Below, in pieces: positions 1-14,800 of a DNA stretch of 64,000 nt. A program made the translations under genes and the position numbers. The notes under the pieces are model-generated. The model did not search any database, was not told where the DNA came from, and saw only the letters and a program-made list of their open reading frames with translations. Source of the DNA: Carposina sasakii (Eukaryota > Arthropoda > Insecta > Lepidoptera > Carposinidae); NCBI GenBank assembly GCA_014607495.2, contig CP053160.1, forward strand, positions 6,262,001 through 6,326,000. The letters run 5' to 3'. The first letter of the stretch is position 1, and each line of letters begins with the position of its first letter.

Positions 1-644
1 TAAAGGTAATGATATTACATTCATACATATGCAAAATAACACCCTATTTCCGGAGGGATAAAATAAGGGATATTCATTTGCTACCGTCTTGACACATCTC
101 TTTCTCTTCATCATAGAGAAATAAGATTCATCGACCATTATAATGATTAAATAATAGACTGATGTGCTAATAGGGTGTATCAGTGTAGTCATATAAGTAC
201 TCTCCGATTGTGCAGAATAAGAGCCCATCGTCATGGATATCCATTGATTGTCATGATTGATTCTATAGCGGTGTTAATATCATATTAGTTAGTTGATGTC
301 CTTTCTCATGATCAAGTATCATTTAAATTGTTCGATTAGTACCAAAAAATAAAGGGAAAGAATGTCGCGTAAAGAAATTGTCGTTTTAACGACCTTAAAT
401 ATATAAAAAAATTAAGCTACCTTGGCATATCAATGATAAAATGTAGGCCTATTCAGGGAGGTCCATTGGTCGAAGGTTTGTCTCATGCTAATTAAGCTAT
501 TACACAACAGATTATCTCGTTCGTCCAATACGAGTACGACATAATTTGACATTATAAGCCAGTTATTACAGGCTTTATCTATAGATACGTATAAGCTTGA
601 TAATTTATTCAAGATTAATTATTTTCCAATTTTCCCCTTAGGAT

Positions 645-800
645 ATGCAGGGTGTAACAAAAGGCGTATGTTAAGCTAAAAGTTATGAAAATTTCCCACT
701 ATTCGACTCGAAATCACATGTTTATTTTTCAAGATCGTATAAGCAATTTGGAAAATAAACATGACGTGATTTCGAGTCTCAAATTATTTTGTGGGTAGGT
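645..800. mobile_element. MITE family A, truncated copy
   Basis: It starts GCAGGGTGTAACAAAAGG and includes the internal inverted pair ATCACATGTTTATTTTTC / GAAAATAAACATGACGTGAT. The right terminus is missing. Confidence 0.75.
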
Positions 801-3234
801 TGTGGTTTGTGGACAGTGGACGGTTTTAGAGGAAGACAGCATCAAGTTTATCTCTCAGATATACTAATCGTCGGAAAAATCGCTAAACTTGATAAATTTA
901 TTCAAAATCTTTTATTCTCCAACTTTTTTCACATGCTATATATTTTTATTGCGTACAAAAAACTATTTTAATCTTATGAATGTATTATTCTGATACGTAA
1001 AATAAAACAAAATTAAATATTAATCTCTTTCATCTTGCTAAGTTAAATGACATGCATGGGTAGGCATCATAATAATATAGGTATATTTTTGAAATATGAT
1101 TCAGGCCTAATCAAGTTTTTGTGCAATTTAAGTATTCTAGAAGCTAAATCAAATTTTATTTCCAAGTTTAAACATTTATTCAGATTGTAACCTGAGAAGA
1201 CTTCACAATGGCCAGGTGCGTCAGGCATGACCATACCGCGTCGCAGACCGCTCGACGACTACATAATGATTTTAATAATAATGTCACATTATAATAATTA
1301 TTTAATAATTTGTGGTTTTCTATTCGGTTCCATTGCCAAGACAGGTCACCTTCGTCACTTTAATGTAACATGATGAGCTCTTTACTCACCCGTGAGCGGT
1401 TTTTTAAAGACAGACGGGATAGGTTTGCAAGATATAAAACAATTTGTTGGTACTTATTAAATTGGCGAAAAGTAGCCGGGTAGTAGGTAGGTTATTCTTA
1501 TGATACCTATCCGAGATATTTTTTAAATAAGGTTCTGAAAATCAGTGCATGTAAATATTTATAATCTTTAGGTATAGAACATCTAAATTTTTTCACCTAG
1601 CAATGAGACGTAAAAATATGTATAACTAACTTGAATCTACATAAAGCTATAGCATATCAGATAGGTGAACCGACACCACTAGAAATTATTAGAGTACTTA
1701 TTTTAGGATCAATTGCATCTTTATTTAATTGACCGAATCTTTGAACTTATTAATGCATAATTAGTAATAGGTATCTGCATAAAATTCTCAATATATTATT
1801 CCTCTCCCAGTTTATGTATAGCCTAATGGTCATACTCGTATATCTTTTCCCTTACGATTCGGAAAAATTTCATGTCTTGGCACTGAGTAATCTAATTTAT
1901 TGGCAAATGTACACATAATATGTATGAGCGGTTTGATACAATCGGAAACTTCCCGAGAAGCAGGCTCATCTTAAATTAGTACTGGGAAAGATTAAACATT
2001 GATGACCAAGAGTCAACCTCATTTTCCCGCACTTTGACGAGATTATGGCGCTTGCCTACAGCTAAACCTTGATAAATCTCATATGTATTTAGAATGACGG
2101 GAAACTTTCCCATTAGATTCGACACCGGTCATAACTGCGGTAAGAAGTTGATCCTCTATTCAATTATTTGCCATTGGCTAATAACCCAATCAGCCATGTC
2201 TCCATAATTAGATGGGGAAACGTATAATTGTGTGGATTTGAATAGATTCGCATTGGCATCGTCAATAACACCTGCCGAGACACCCGACACCTTTACATAA
2301 TACCGACGCTGGCCGCAGATTGCACCTGAGGCGGGTCACAGCCTAAGTTAATCCAGTAGACTAACTTGCTAAAAATGTAGAAAGCTGTAGTAAATGCTAC
2401 TAGCTTTGAATACACTGTACATACAAGCAATGTTGATAAAGAGCCAACTAAATTGCGGATGGTAGAGCTAGTCAGATAAATTGTGAAATTGCGGCTTATG
2501 TTATTGTATCTTAGAAGAACTATGAGATATACAAAGTGAGGTTTAAAAGTAGCCACGATGAAATTTAAGGTACCCATGGATTATTTAGCTTATATATACA
2601 TGTAGTATTAACACCTTTTTAAAAATATTTTATACCGAAAAGGAATTCATCTGAGCTGGTAGATTTGATTCATACAGTTGGGTCCGTGGGTGTTATAACA
2701 TTATCCCAGATTAAATAGAAATGGATTAGCCTCCGCCTGTAACGTACGGTAGCCACAGCCATGATTACCACACGTTTTAAGACTTACGACGTAAGAGTTC
2801 AACCACTACCTTATTAATGGCCTGCACGTAAATGATTGTCGTCATACTGACTCACGCCATCAAGGACTCATATAATTATGTGTGTGATTGTGCAAATTAA
2901 TAGACGTTTTTGTTTATTTTACTAATAAATTGAATATGGATATGACTAATTAAAAGAACAAATAAAAATGTAGAGAAATATATATTAATTCGCAATCAAG
3001 TCTAATTCAAATGAGATTTAATAGCATATTAATACTGTGAGATTATCGATACGATATTTTGATATGTAATTATGTAAGTATAATACGTCGGTAGAAACCA
3101 ATTTTAGTCACCAAAACACTAATTCGGTTTTTTTAAATTGCTTCCTGTAAAAATCTTTACGACATTGATTTATAAAGTACACAGGAAATTATTCTAGAAA
3201 TCAAGCCACTATATAGAAACATACTTATATAAGT
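801..3234. other. AT-rich sequence, nothing recognised
   Basis: Presumed sog intron upstream of the first exon seen. No coding segment, repeat copy or RNA gene was recognised. The same holds for 1-640 and 3666-5773. Confidence 0.5.
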
Positions 3235-3665
3235 CTCGTTATTTTCGTATCTGAGGCGCGATATAAAGAAAGAAAGCATGCGACGACGCATCGGACGCAG
3301 TTTTCCATAAACACGAAAAGACACGTCTGCCGACTTTTCCCTTGACGAAGCTGGCGGCCAGCCAATAGAGGACCGATTCTCGCGCCTCTCGACATATCTT
3401 TCGGTTTATATATCTATAACACTCGAGATAATGTCTATCGTTGGCAGTTGATACGCTTCGCAAAAGTGCCATCGATGCGACGTCATTTTGGTTTTTCAGA
3501 CATTTGTGTGAATATTTCTGTCGAGTCAACAGACGTGAGAGTCGTCCTTCATTTCCAAGAACTTGACAGAAAGTTACGCGACGTCTCGCCTGGGTATATA
3601 CTCGTAAGATCGGGTAAACTTAGCCTAGTGATCAGAATAGGCCTTATACTTTATTCTAGAAAATG
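3235..3665. other. CpG-richer block upstream of the first sog exon in window
   Basis: It contains many CG dinucleotides (GGCGCG, GACGACGCATCGGACGC) and a TATATAG about 25 bases before its start. ORFs on both strands (3239-3529 -, 3448-3666 +) show no recognisable domain. It could be regulatory or an unrecognised exon. Confidence 0.3.
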
Positions 3666-5773
3666 AGAATCGAATTAGTGATTCCAGTGATCCAATGCGT
3701 ACATGCGCGTGCAATGCGTTGCGTCTTGCTGTCTATGCTCAAGATTTTTTATTTTACTGTTCATTATGTTATCGGTTTTTTTGTCAGGCGATGATATTAA
3801 CGTCGTTATTTTACGTCACTACTCTTCTATTAGGTTTGTCTTACAAACAAACTACTAGATAGTCATGACGCTATAACTAGTTGAGATATCTGATATTCTA
3901 CAATCATCCAAATTATATTTATTTTAAGTTTCTGTATTTATTTAGACAACAAACAAAAATACAAGTGGTATTTGACTAAAAGATAATTATTATTCTTAGT
4001 ATTCTTAGTATTCTTTATTGTACACATAAATTTTTATCATAGACAGTAAGTTGTAAAAGAAATAGTACAAAGGCGAGCTTATCTCTAAAAGAGATTTCTT
4101 CCAGCAAACCATTAAGTACAAAGGAAAATTTTATAATATATAAAAGGAATATCATATGTGCACACGTATTAAAATATAAATAAACTTAACACAAAATAAA
4201 TATATTTACTAAATAATAACAATACTTAATTATCTACTTAGATACATACATAATAGAGACATACATATATATAATAAAATATATATCTATAATACTACTA
4301 CATACTAATTTATCTATATAATACATACAAACATTATATTGTGACCTATTCAAACTATATCAGATAATAACACTGTGAAAGAATTAAGGAAGAGATAGGT
4401 AATAGTTTCTTAGCCTATTTTTAAAAATGCCTATGGACGGAGAGTCTCTTATGGAGTGCGGAAGTGAGTTCCACAGTCTAATTGCATATACAGTAAAAGA
4501 ATACCGATATTAATTATTATTACAATAAAATCAAATAAATAAATTGGTTTTGAAAACTGTGTTCGATACGACGACGACGTGACGATGGTTTACTTATTCA
4601 TACGAGTATTACTACGGTGATATTCGTTATTGATACCTAATATTAAACCAGTACAATCGAATAATACAAAGCGGATATCACTATAGAAAGCAGTACAGAT
4701 AATTGGGCGTGCAACGGTCTGATTGTCACTTCCTGCTGGCAGGCGCCGTCACCCTCCATCCTCATTACCGAAGCCCTGGGATCTGTCTGTGGGGTGTTGC
4801 AGCATCAGAAAGAGATGGAAGATAAAATTGGTCACACTGCTAAAAGAAATTATAGGGAGTAAAGGAACAAGAAAGAACTGTGATGATGTGAATTAAGTAA
4901 GCATTTGACTGCAGTCTCGTCTGATGATTTGCGAAGATGCTGTTAAAAGATGTGGAGGATTTACCTGGAAGACACAAAATCATTGTATTTTTGAAAACAA
5001 CTAAATATTACCCATATCCTAGTGGTGCTTAAATTATAGGTATATATTATATAATCATTATGGAAAGAAATAATAAAACGGAGTACTTACGTAAAATTTT
5101 TGACCTACTCTAGTGCATGCCGAAATACATTCGAAAAATATAAAACCCTTCTACTGGTGCAATCGGGTAAAAATATACCAAGCTTCAAATATCTTGTTAC
5201 TTGCCAAAAATCACTAAGAACCGTTGGAAGAAAGATATCGTAGCTTCGTAGATTATTAGTGACTTTTGGATTAATGTAAAATCATCAACCACCTACGTAG
5301 ACCCTACCGACGATGCTGCCTCGGCCCAGATAAGCTCGGAACACTAAACACGTGTAAATGTCATCGACATAACACCACCTAATACCCTACCTCATTAAAC
5401 ATGGATCGTTAGGCGCTAATTGCTTTCACATCAATCAAAAGACTTGGAATGTGATAAAGATAGAGAAACTGAGAGATAAGAATTATGTTCAGAAGTGTTT
5501 GATGTAGGTTTTCCAATCACCAAATCCCTCGGTGAAAAATGTTATAAGTCTTTTTATATAAGTTTTGATTTTATTATTTGGTTTGCTCTATTTCTGTCTA
5601 TTTCACATATTATCTCTTCTACAATCGAATATAGTTTTGAAAACACTATTTTCGAACTTATATTAGTTTTCACCAAAGGTATAGAAATATACTTTGCGTT
5701 AGTGTGAACCATATTCTTACAATCCCTTTATTTGGTTTTTGTATTCCTAAACATTATTTCTATCTTGTTTCAG

Positions 5774-5877
5774 AATGCCAATTCGGTAAACAAGCGAAAG
5801 AGTTAGGATCGACATGGTTCGCAGACTTGGGCCCTCCCTTCGGTGTCATGTACTGCATCAAATGTGAGTGTATAGCG
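5774..5877 (+). CDS. sog: sog exon 1 in window: first half of VWC1
   Basis: The acceptor is TTGTTTCAG and the donor is GTAAGT. The exon enters in phase 1 (the first codon needs one base from an upstream exon) and leaves in phase 0. It encodes a Cys-rich stretch starting at CQFGKQ, with GSTWFADLGPPFGVMYC and CECIA, the N-terminal half of the first von Willebrand factor C domain. Confidence 0.93.
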
Positions 5878-8800
5878 GTAAGTAAATGGACATTCATTAT
5901 TAACAATAAGTCAAGTTAATCTGACCAAAGGTATTTTAAAAATAGGTCTTTCTTCATTTGGAAATCTTTTAAAAAGAAATTAGGTTTGACTCTGAGCTCA
6001 TATTTCTTTTATACTAGTTCTAAGGATATGGATGTTTTATAATATCTTTGCCAGCACCTTGCCAACAAATTTTAGTGTTTTTACAATTTCTAAGTCTTTG
6101 TTGGCCTACCAGGAGTATGTACAAATAATAAAACTGGAGCTGTTTTTAAAGATATTAACCTTAACTGTAGTAAACGTTGTGGCAGACCCACAACGGGCAA
6201 GAAAAACAAAATATTAGGCTTCATTTATAAAATTTCCAGGTACAAAAAAAACGACGATTGGTGGCGAAGGTTGACTGCCGGAACATCATGAACGAGTGTC
6301 CGGAGCCGACGTGTGAGAGCCCCGAGCTGCTGCCGGGGAGGTGTTGCAAGACCTGTCCAGGAGAGACTAATTGTAAGTCATTAAAAATACGGAAAATTTA
6401 TTGTGGATAAACTCTCGAACTTTAGTCGTCCTGTTAAGTGACATTCAATTTTAGGAATTGCTCCTCCTTCTCATTTTGAATTAGAAAGAAGAAGTTTGGT
6501 TAGCAGTGGTTCGTTAACAGCGGTCATCATATCAACGACTGTTTATTCGTTTTAGGCGTTCTATATTTATAGATTTTGGATTACACCAAGTTTATTCTCT
6601 TAGTGATTTAAAAAAAATATCTAAATTAGTTTTTTTTTTTATATCTAAAATCAGTTATAGTGGAAATTGGGACACATTAAAAATAGCTTCTAATGAACTT
6701 TTGTTTACGCAGGTACCTATTTATATACGTTATTAACAGTAACTGTACAAATGCTTTTAGTTGGGCATTAAGATAAAAGTTTAATGGATGTTCCCTTTTG
6801 GATGGAACTAGGACGACGACCACAAACTTAAACTTGTCTATGTCGACAATATTAAAGCCCACTTGCACTAGTTACCTAAACGAATACTTTGTTATCCTCA
6901 TTTAGTATGTACGAGAAGGATTTGCTAAAATTACTTTGCGCGATTTCTTTTTGTAGCCCCTTTTCCGCGTTCTAGCAACTCGTATGATATAAATTATAAT
7001 TCGCGATAATTTCCATTTAAAAGGAGCTACTATACGATTATTAATTAATTCTTGGCACGTCTCGAGCTGATAGGAAATGTGGATATGAGATAGAACGATA
7101 TAAATTGAGCTTTTCTTCGTAATAGTTTGTAGAAATTGATAGTCCAATCGTGGCTAGACAATATTAATGATGTACACGCAGCACTTGATAGGCAGTAGAG
7201 ATGTGCCTGCACTGGTTATCGAGGTTTTCTAAAAGTATAATATATTGTCTCTTATTACCCATGTTGTTAAACGTATTATTTAAAAAATATCCCTTAAACA
7301 TTAAGAAATTACGAGTATAAGTAATTCAGCTGTGCCATACATGATAATTACAGTAATAGGAAAAAATGTTATTGATGTTGTTCATGTTTCCCCTGGCACT
7401 CTGTTAGATGTTTAAGAGCCTTTACCTAGGATAACAGATTCTCTACGTTTCTATGAAAGCATGAAATTTCTGATCTGAATTGTTAACGAGTGCTACGTAT
7501 TTTCGACAATAACCCGAATGAGCGAAATTACAGTCGTAAAATGATTACATTTGGCATTACTACTAAGTGTCGGTAGTGAACTCAGTAGGTACTATAAAAT
7601 TGACAAATTTATTACCGACGATAAAATAAATCCGACATTTATCGACTAATGTGCTTAAGTTTACTACACCACTAGCATTTTAATTAAGCGAATCTTGTAA
7701 GCAAACTTCGGCCGATATCGGTAAATATTTATGACAGAGCGCGTAGAAACTTAAATACTTGTACTACTTATAATTCAAATCTCTGTTTGCTAAATTGCTT
7801 CTGTAACCATTAAATTATTTGACTAATTTATAACCTGTAGCACAATCAGAGGCAAATTTTATCGATAAATCTTTCAGCATTCAGCACACCACTAGTGGTT
7901 TAATTAGGCGTACCTAGTACAGGAGCCATGTTTGCATTAAGTACTGCAAGTGATATCTTTATCATAAACACGATAATGGGAATTAGAGATAAAGTAAGTG
8001 ATGGCAGTTTCGTTCTCATTTGACGCCTCGTGTACACTGTGTGCTACGCGGATCAGTCGAGCGTCTAAGACGTTTGCATTTCTAGTCTTATCTAGATATA
8101 ATGATCTATATGTCGCCTTGCAAAAATATTATATAATCGCACATTAGGCAGACATGTAAATACTTAATTTCTAAACTCTATATCAAGATAAAGGGGGTGC
8201 GTTGCAGATATAACTTTTAAAACAATCTTATCAGATCCATTTGTATATTGCATATAAATCTTCACACATAGGTATGTAAATTAATAGTTTTTAACATTCA
8301 TATTTTAGACATTATGCCTACGTACTATTTGTAAATTAATATGGATCATATCAAGAACAAGACCTTCATGAACAAATTGTTTCAATGAACTTGCATGATT
8401 TCGTCATTCGTCGTCCACCTCCGAAATTTAACCACAACTCAATTGCCTGAATTATTTTCTAATTCGTATGCATTGCTCGGCCGATTAAAAGCTATTTCCT
8501 AAATTGATGATGTCATTTCTCTTTTGTCCGTCCACTGATGTCATCTGGCCGTATTTTTTCGAAAGCCCGCCGTTAAACGGTACAGCTGTTTATTTAAATT
8601 GAATTAGCAATCTAATATCTTGAATTGCCTTGTTAAGGTGGTCGTTTTGGCGGTATATTTTATGTATCGTATGATTTACCGATGTTATCGATATTGTCAC
8701 TTGAAATGTACACCACTACGAACGGGTCTGTGAGTCATGTGCCATCTGTTGAGAAAACTATTCGCGTGTGGAAATCGAATGAACGACTTACGAGTTTGTG

Positions 8801-11800
8801 GTCTTCTTGCAATCTGTGTGTTGGGGCTGCTTTGATAGTTACATCGGTTATGTAACATGAAACAAAATTTTTTTCTTTAACTTTTTGAAAAGTGGAGCTA
8901 ATCATTTCCATAATTAAAATTAGGTATGCAAGGGCTTATCAAAATGCTTTGTACCTTCAGATACTGGATCTAATTTTGAAGAACAGTGAATATTATGAAC
9001 CTTTTATTGTGAGCTGAAGTAAATTCTGGTCTCCGTTCTTTGTAAACTGAAAAATTTACCTAGTTAGGTACTTCATATAAAATATTACACACATAAGATG
9101 CTCCGAGATGTACCTAAGTAATCCAGATCAAACCAAAAACATAATTTTGCACTTTAAGGCGTTTTGGGTATTAATTTACACTTGATATAGTTACATGCAT
9201 GCACTTTTGATATTAGTTTTACAAACTTTATAACACGAAACAAAGATTTGAGCTCGACCACAATTAAGTCAAATACTGCTTAACAATAGAAGGTATGTCA
9301 TCATGTAAAGAGACTCCTGAATGAAGGGTTATGTACCTATCTCAAAGTCTCGAAAATATTACGATAATGCAATAGATATGTATAACATAACAGTAATAGT
9401 AGAGATGATGAATAGGTAAAAAAGGTGCAAATCTATACGGAAGCGATGAAAGAGGGCCGGCCAATTGCAAATTGCACGAGAGTGCGCTTTAATACGATGT
9501 GACAGCTCCAAGTGACAAATGACAGTTGACAGTCGACCTAGACTCTCACGGTACTCATCAATATACGCACGATGCACAGAGCTTCACTTTACATTGCACG
9601 AAGGCGTAGAATAATCACTCAGGCCTCCCTCTTTTATCATACAAAAGTGACGCTCGTTTTTTATGTAAAGGATTTTAATATTATAAAATTAATGGTGGAA
9701 AAGGTAAAAAAAAAAACAATTTCCATCGATCTGATAATAAAGGTGAGGTGATAACATTAACCTAGGACCTAGGTCTCTATACAACATTCCATGAATCTTT
9801 GGGATACTGTACCTACAAGAAACAAAGAACACCTATCCCACATTATCTATAAACGAATGCACCTCTTCACCAAACAAACATGATTGCAAAATAGATAGAC
9901 ATTCTGAATATAGCGTGTCTGCCGCCCAAAATAAATATATCTTGAAAAACTCTGCTATGATCTATCTTTAGCTGATCTCTGAGGATTTGTCAAATTTCGG
10001 TAGTCCAACTCGACGACACAACGTCTGCGGCGACACAGGCCTATATTGAGAGCATTACAATGACATTACTCAGATGCACCGGCCGATTGCAGAAATGGCA
10101 CGCACGCCCCCCTGCGCCCGCGCAGCTCGGTTTTAGCTGCCGCGTTATTCTGGGCGCGTTCGACGACCCGCGCCGCGACGCCGTCTGCCTTTTAGCGAAT
10201 ACGCATATTTATTATTATAAACGCATGTTTTTTTTTTGTATTTTTGGGGCGTGTTTGAAAACGACCTCTGGTTTGGTACAAATTTTGGATAGTATAGATT
10301 TTTTTCTCTCTACAATTATAAATAGGTGACAGATAGATAAAAATAATAAGCATATTTTATATGTTTTTATATCTTCAATCTAGCCATTGCGCCATACAAT
10401 AGTAGTGATATAATAAATGAGCTCGAACCTTTTCTGCGATTTTTACTAGTACTCATTGAAAAATGTTTAAAAGATTATGCTTTTATTACAAAAGGTTTAT
10501 TATAAATATAAAAACTTATAATTTACTATGTATTAACAACATTACTTTTCTTTACCATATTACAAAACTACGGCACAATTTCATAAGTGATCACACATTT
10601 TATTCATAAAACAATAAGAAAAAATAAACAGACGCCGTCGCTGGTGTCAACGTACTCATTTTCATTCTTGCTTTCTTCATTGATTTTAAAGTGGTAGGTA
10701 TTATATTATTATTCTGTTTGATACTTCTTGTTAACATAATACCTTAGTAGGTAGGTATTTTAGAGCGGTAAGGAGAGACTTATTAAATTTAGACAAGCAC
10801 TGCGATTATGTCCTAATAATTTCTAACTACGACGTGAACAACGAAAAGGGATTTAAAAAAAATGTTATCGGTATGCAACTCTAAAGTCAAGTTGACTAAA
10901 TATTCATCAATATTATTAAGTCCCTACATGTGTAGATTTTATTACCTAAAATAGCTACAAGAAGATTGGCTTTGGTATCTTTTTTTTAGTTAAAGCATAA
11001 TAAAACCTGAAGGTTGTTTCTTAAGAAGACCTTGTGAAACATCATAGGGATAACCGGGTAAATTGATTACAGAACATATTTATCGATTTTAATTACCCCA
11101 TTTTACGTAAAGCGGTGCTATAAATTCTTTTGATACATTTAATTGAAAATTACGCCAGGTGTGGCTATAAAAACTAAATTTTCACGCATTGAAGCTTATA
11201 GGACTAAACGCCGGCAAAATCATTGAACGTGAGGCGTCCAGAGTAAATTGAAACAAAAGTAACAAAAGGTACGATGGAGATACACCTGATGGATATGGAT
11301 AAATTATATGGATACTTTAGACCAGGGGTACCCAAACTTTTTTTTTATCATAGACCCTTTTCAAAAGTTAACTGGTTCTGGTGGAACCCCTGCAGGCCTA
11401 CACCACATACAAATTCATTGTAAACCAACATTTTTTCACGTTAACGTAGACCCCCATCGAGTCTCCTATGGACGCGGGTCCACCTGGACCACTTTGGGAA
11501 CCACTGCTTTAGACTTTGCTACATTATAGATATGAAACTAGACAGACCGGCCGAGAACTATATACTTAAAGTTCATAAGCTCTCCCTCGCTTTCGCCAAA
11601 TCATACTCAACACACGTACTACATATGGTATAACTATAACTCATATATAGGTATCCCAATATGATCGCTTTTGATGTTAGTGTCGCTATTTTATTGGTTT
11701 GTTACCGTCATGATAATTTAAAAATACAGCAACTTTCTTAGACTTTCTAAATATGACATATTATATTGCGTTGGTCATAAGTAAATAAATCAACCGGCCA

Positions 11801-14800
11801 ATGCACTTTAAGGGTTAGCATAAAGCTTATTTGCATTATATTAACGCCAATTACAAAATTTTCACAACCTGTAGGTAAGTCGTTGGGTTGTGATTTTATG
11901 AATATAGACCTGCTTACTAATTGAACAGTTAACATTACACTCTGGTAGCTTTGCGTGTCTTTTATAAATTAAGTTTAATGTCTTTGCACAGTTTATAAAG
12001 TTGTTAGATGCGTCACATGTCATATGGCGGTAATTTATGTGGTCGGGAGAAGTCAAGCGTGGCTCAATAAAGGTCTTTGTTAAAATGAGCAGAGGCGCCA
12101 CTTGTTAGGTCATATTACAGCTATTTTGAGATGTAACTTTAGAAACTGTAGTTTAAGATTTAGTCGTGATATAGCTGAGTTTCTCATTAAGATGGGTATG
12201 TAGCATAAAGTGTGCGCACGGTTCATCGAGCTGCATCTCCAGTCCAGTCGATCACTAGTGTATCTAATTCAGTGCTGCGTGTGACTCCGAGGAATTTGTA
12301 TTGTGCACTGCGAGGCCTCGGAGTTTTATTTTCATGGGATCGGTGTCTCTGACAGCGCATTCCACGGCATAATTTTGTTTGCACCTTTTTGAACAAGCCT
12401 TTGATGTTCGCTTATTACAAGATTTTATTTTCTTTCGATTCACCAGTCGATCATCAATCTCCGCGTGATCTGTGGTTTACGATTCGGATCGATAATGTCG
12501 GTCCGACATTGTACTAAATAGGATAAATGGTTTGAAAGGGTAGTTTGCGCACCGCAGAATGTTGGTTATTATATTAATGTTTAGTAATGAGGTGGTGTTG
12601 GTGAATGTGGTTATCTTGGCTTGTCGTGTAGTGCAGCGCCGTGCTCTGTGGTATGAAATGTTCGTGACCCGCTCGACACAGCGCCGTGTAGTGGCGCCAG
12701 GCCTTTTATTTACTACTAGCACCCAGCTGGCGGGTTTGCTCGCATTATTTTATGCATAAAAGCTGTATAATTAGAATTTAGCGGTTTCCCACTACTTTGT
12801 CTTTGACTAAAAAGACTCACGATCATTAATGCAGTCAATGCAATTTTCCAGTTAAAGCTATGTATATCCCGCTAACCTTTTATGGAGATCATCTCAGCCA
12901 TATTGTTGAACAATGAATCAAATGGACAGTCAATAATATATATGTCTGAACTATTCAATAAGTATCATTTACATATTACATACTCAATTTTATGGGATGT
13001 TACTTGTATAACTTTTAACAGGTTTTTAAAATTCCTACCGTAAAAACTCTTTGCTTAGAACTATTCCATTCACCTTAATATATTTGCCTATGATAAAGGG
13101 TCCACGGAATGTAAATGTTGTTTCGTTGAATGTCTATTAACCGTAATGTATTTATACGATATAACTCATTCCTTGGAAGAATTACGATGTAATATTTAGT
13201 CTCAATTACATTGATCATTTGATTTTAAGATATGTATTGAGGTTTGACTAAGCTACCAATATTATTTTATAACAGACTAGCTAACTGCCTACTTCGTTTG
13301 GATAAAGTTTGGGATTCCCGTTTATTCCGTTCTGTCCCGGAATTTCGGAAAATGCTTTCTTATTGGATGCCTTCGTCATACAAATAATACATTACCCAAG
13401 TTTTAGGTCTCTAAATAGGTACAGGTTTAGGCTGTGCGTTGATCCCTTGGTCATGCATTCAGGAAAATCCATTTATTATGGATTTTATCCAAAATATTTT
13501 GAAGTCACCTTCGAGTGCTTGAGAAGTTAAGTGTTAGTTTGTTATTGGGTTGTGTCAGTTATATAGATATCTCCATTACGGACATTTAATAACTGTGTTA
13601 TTACAAAACGGTGTCTGAAGTAAAAAATTTGTTAATTTTTCTTCACAGCAAAATATTTAGAATGGTACAAGTGGAATTAGCGGTACATGAAGAATGTAGA
13701 GAGTGTCATAACCAAATTTAAGTTTATGTTTAACAATGTTTAAATTCTTTTGTATTACATGGTATCTACAATATCTACCTAGTCTAGCTCAAGACGCGAT
13801 TTGTTTTTAACCTTTTTATTTTTAAGACCTAACTCATCAACGAACAGATTACAAAAAGTTTTTCGTAACGTTAATACAGAATCAGGATATAACATTCCTT
13901 TCCTAATGCCAGCAGTAATATGAATTGTAATGGCTTCTTACAAAATATTTATAACTTTTCAGGTACGGCTATAAATATTAAGCAAACATGAATGACTAAT
14001 GCTATAAAATTGCTCGTCTACTAACGTCACATTTTATTTTCGTAATTTATTAGTAGGTACCTCAGAGTATATGTACATTTAGTTAGCTATAGAGCGCGCT
14101 ATACAATATATTATCCGTAGGTACAAATATGAACAGGCAAACCTATGGCCGTGTCACTGGCAATCAATAGAAACACAAGAAAATTATTCTGCGATTATTT
14201 TTGGTTCTGACTAATTTTACATTCGTTCTTAAGGATTTTCCCGATGACGTTTCCATTCATCATCATCATCATCATTTATCATTCATTATAAATTCAGAAA
14301 TTATTTACTAAAGAAAATGGCTGTATGGGCATAGTTCCCCTTGCCTTTCCTTGGGGATAAACTAAACAAACAAGAAAATTGTGCTTACAGTGCTTACGGC
14401 TTACAGCAGAATAAAGTGAAGCGATACTGGCGCTTTAACTTATATATTATTATATGTACATTATACTCTATGATTAGTACTCAGAGAAAAATATCGTAAG
14501 ATCTCGTAAAGAAATATTTATCTCACTACAATAATAACCAAGAGCGTGGTAGAGTTGCCTTGTAATTTTATTGAAAAAAAAGAGGTTTTCAAAATTGATA
14601 AATTGGCGGTAGGTAATTTTAAAATAGGCTTTGAGATGACATTCGATTTACGTATATATCATTTATCTAATCAATGATTATTTTAATCGATGTCCTGAAA
14701 TAGTGAAAATCTGCGTACATTCATAGTCGCATGGAGGTAGTAAAAATACCTCCATGCATAGTCGAGTAAATAATAATTTTAGTAAGCACAGTCACACTTG

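Noticed and set aside
3448..3666. 72-codon ORF as a sog 5' exon or separate gene
   Set aside because: No domain, no convincing splice donor in the right phase; kept only as a GC-richer block.
5495..5707. hydrophobic ORF upstream of sog exon 1 as a signal-anchor exon
   Set aside because: AT-rich intron composition, no donor that would join in phase 1 to 5774, and no similarity to the Sog N-terminus that I recognise.
10060..10329. 89-codon + strand ORF
   Set aside because: The GC-rich first part and low-complexity hydrophobic rest do not resemble a protein family.
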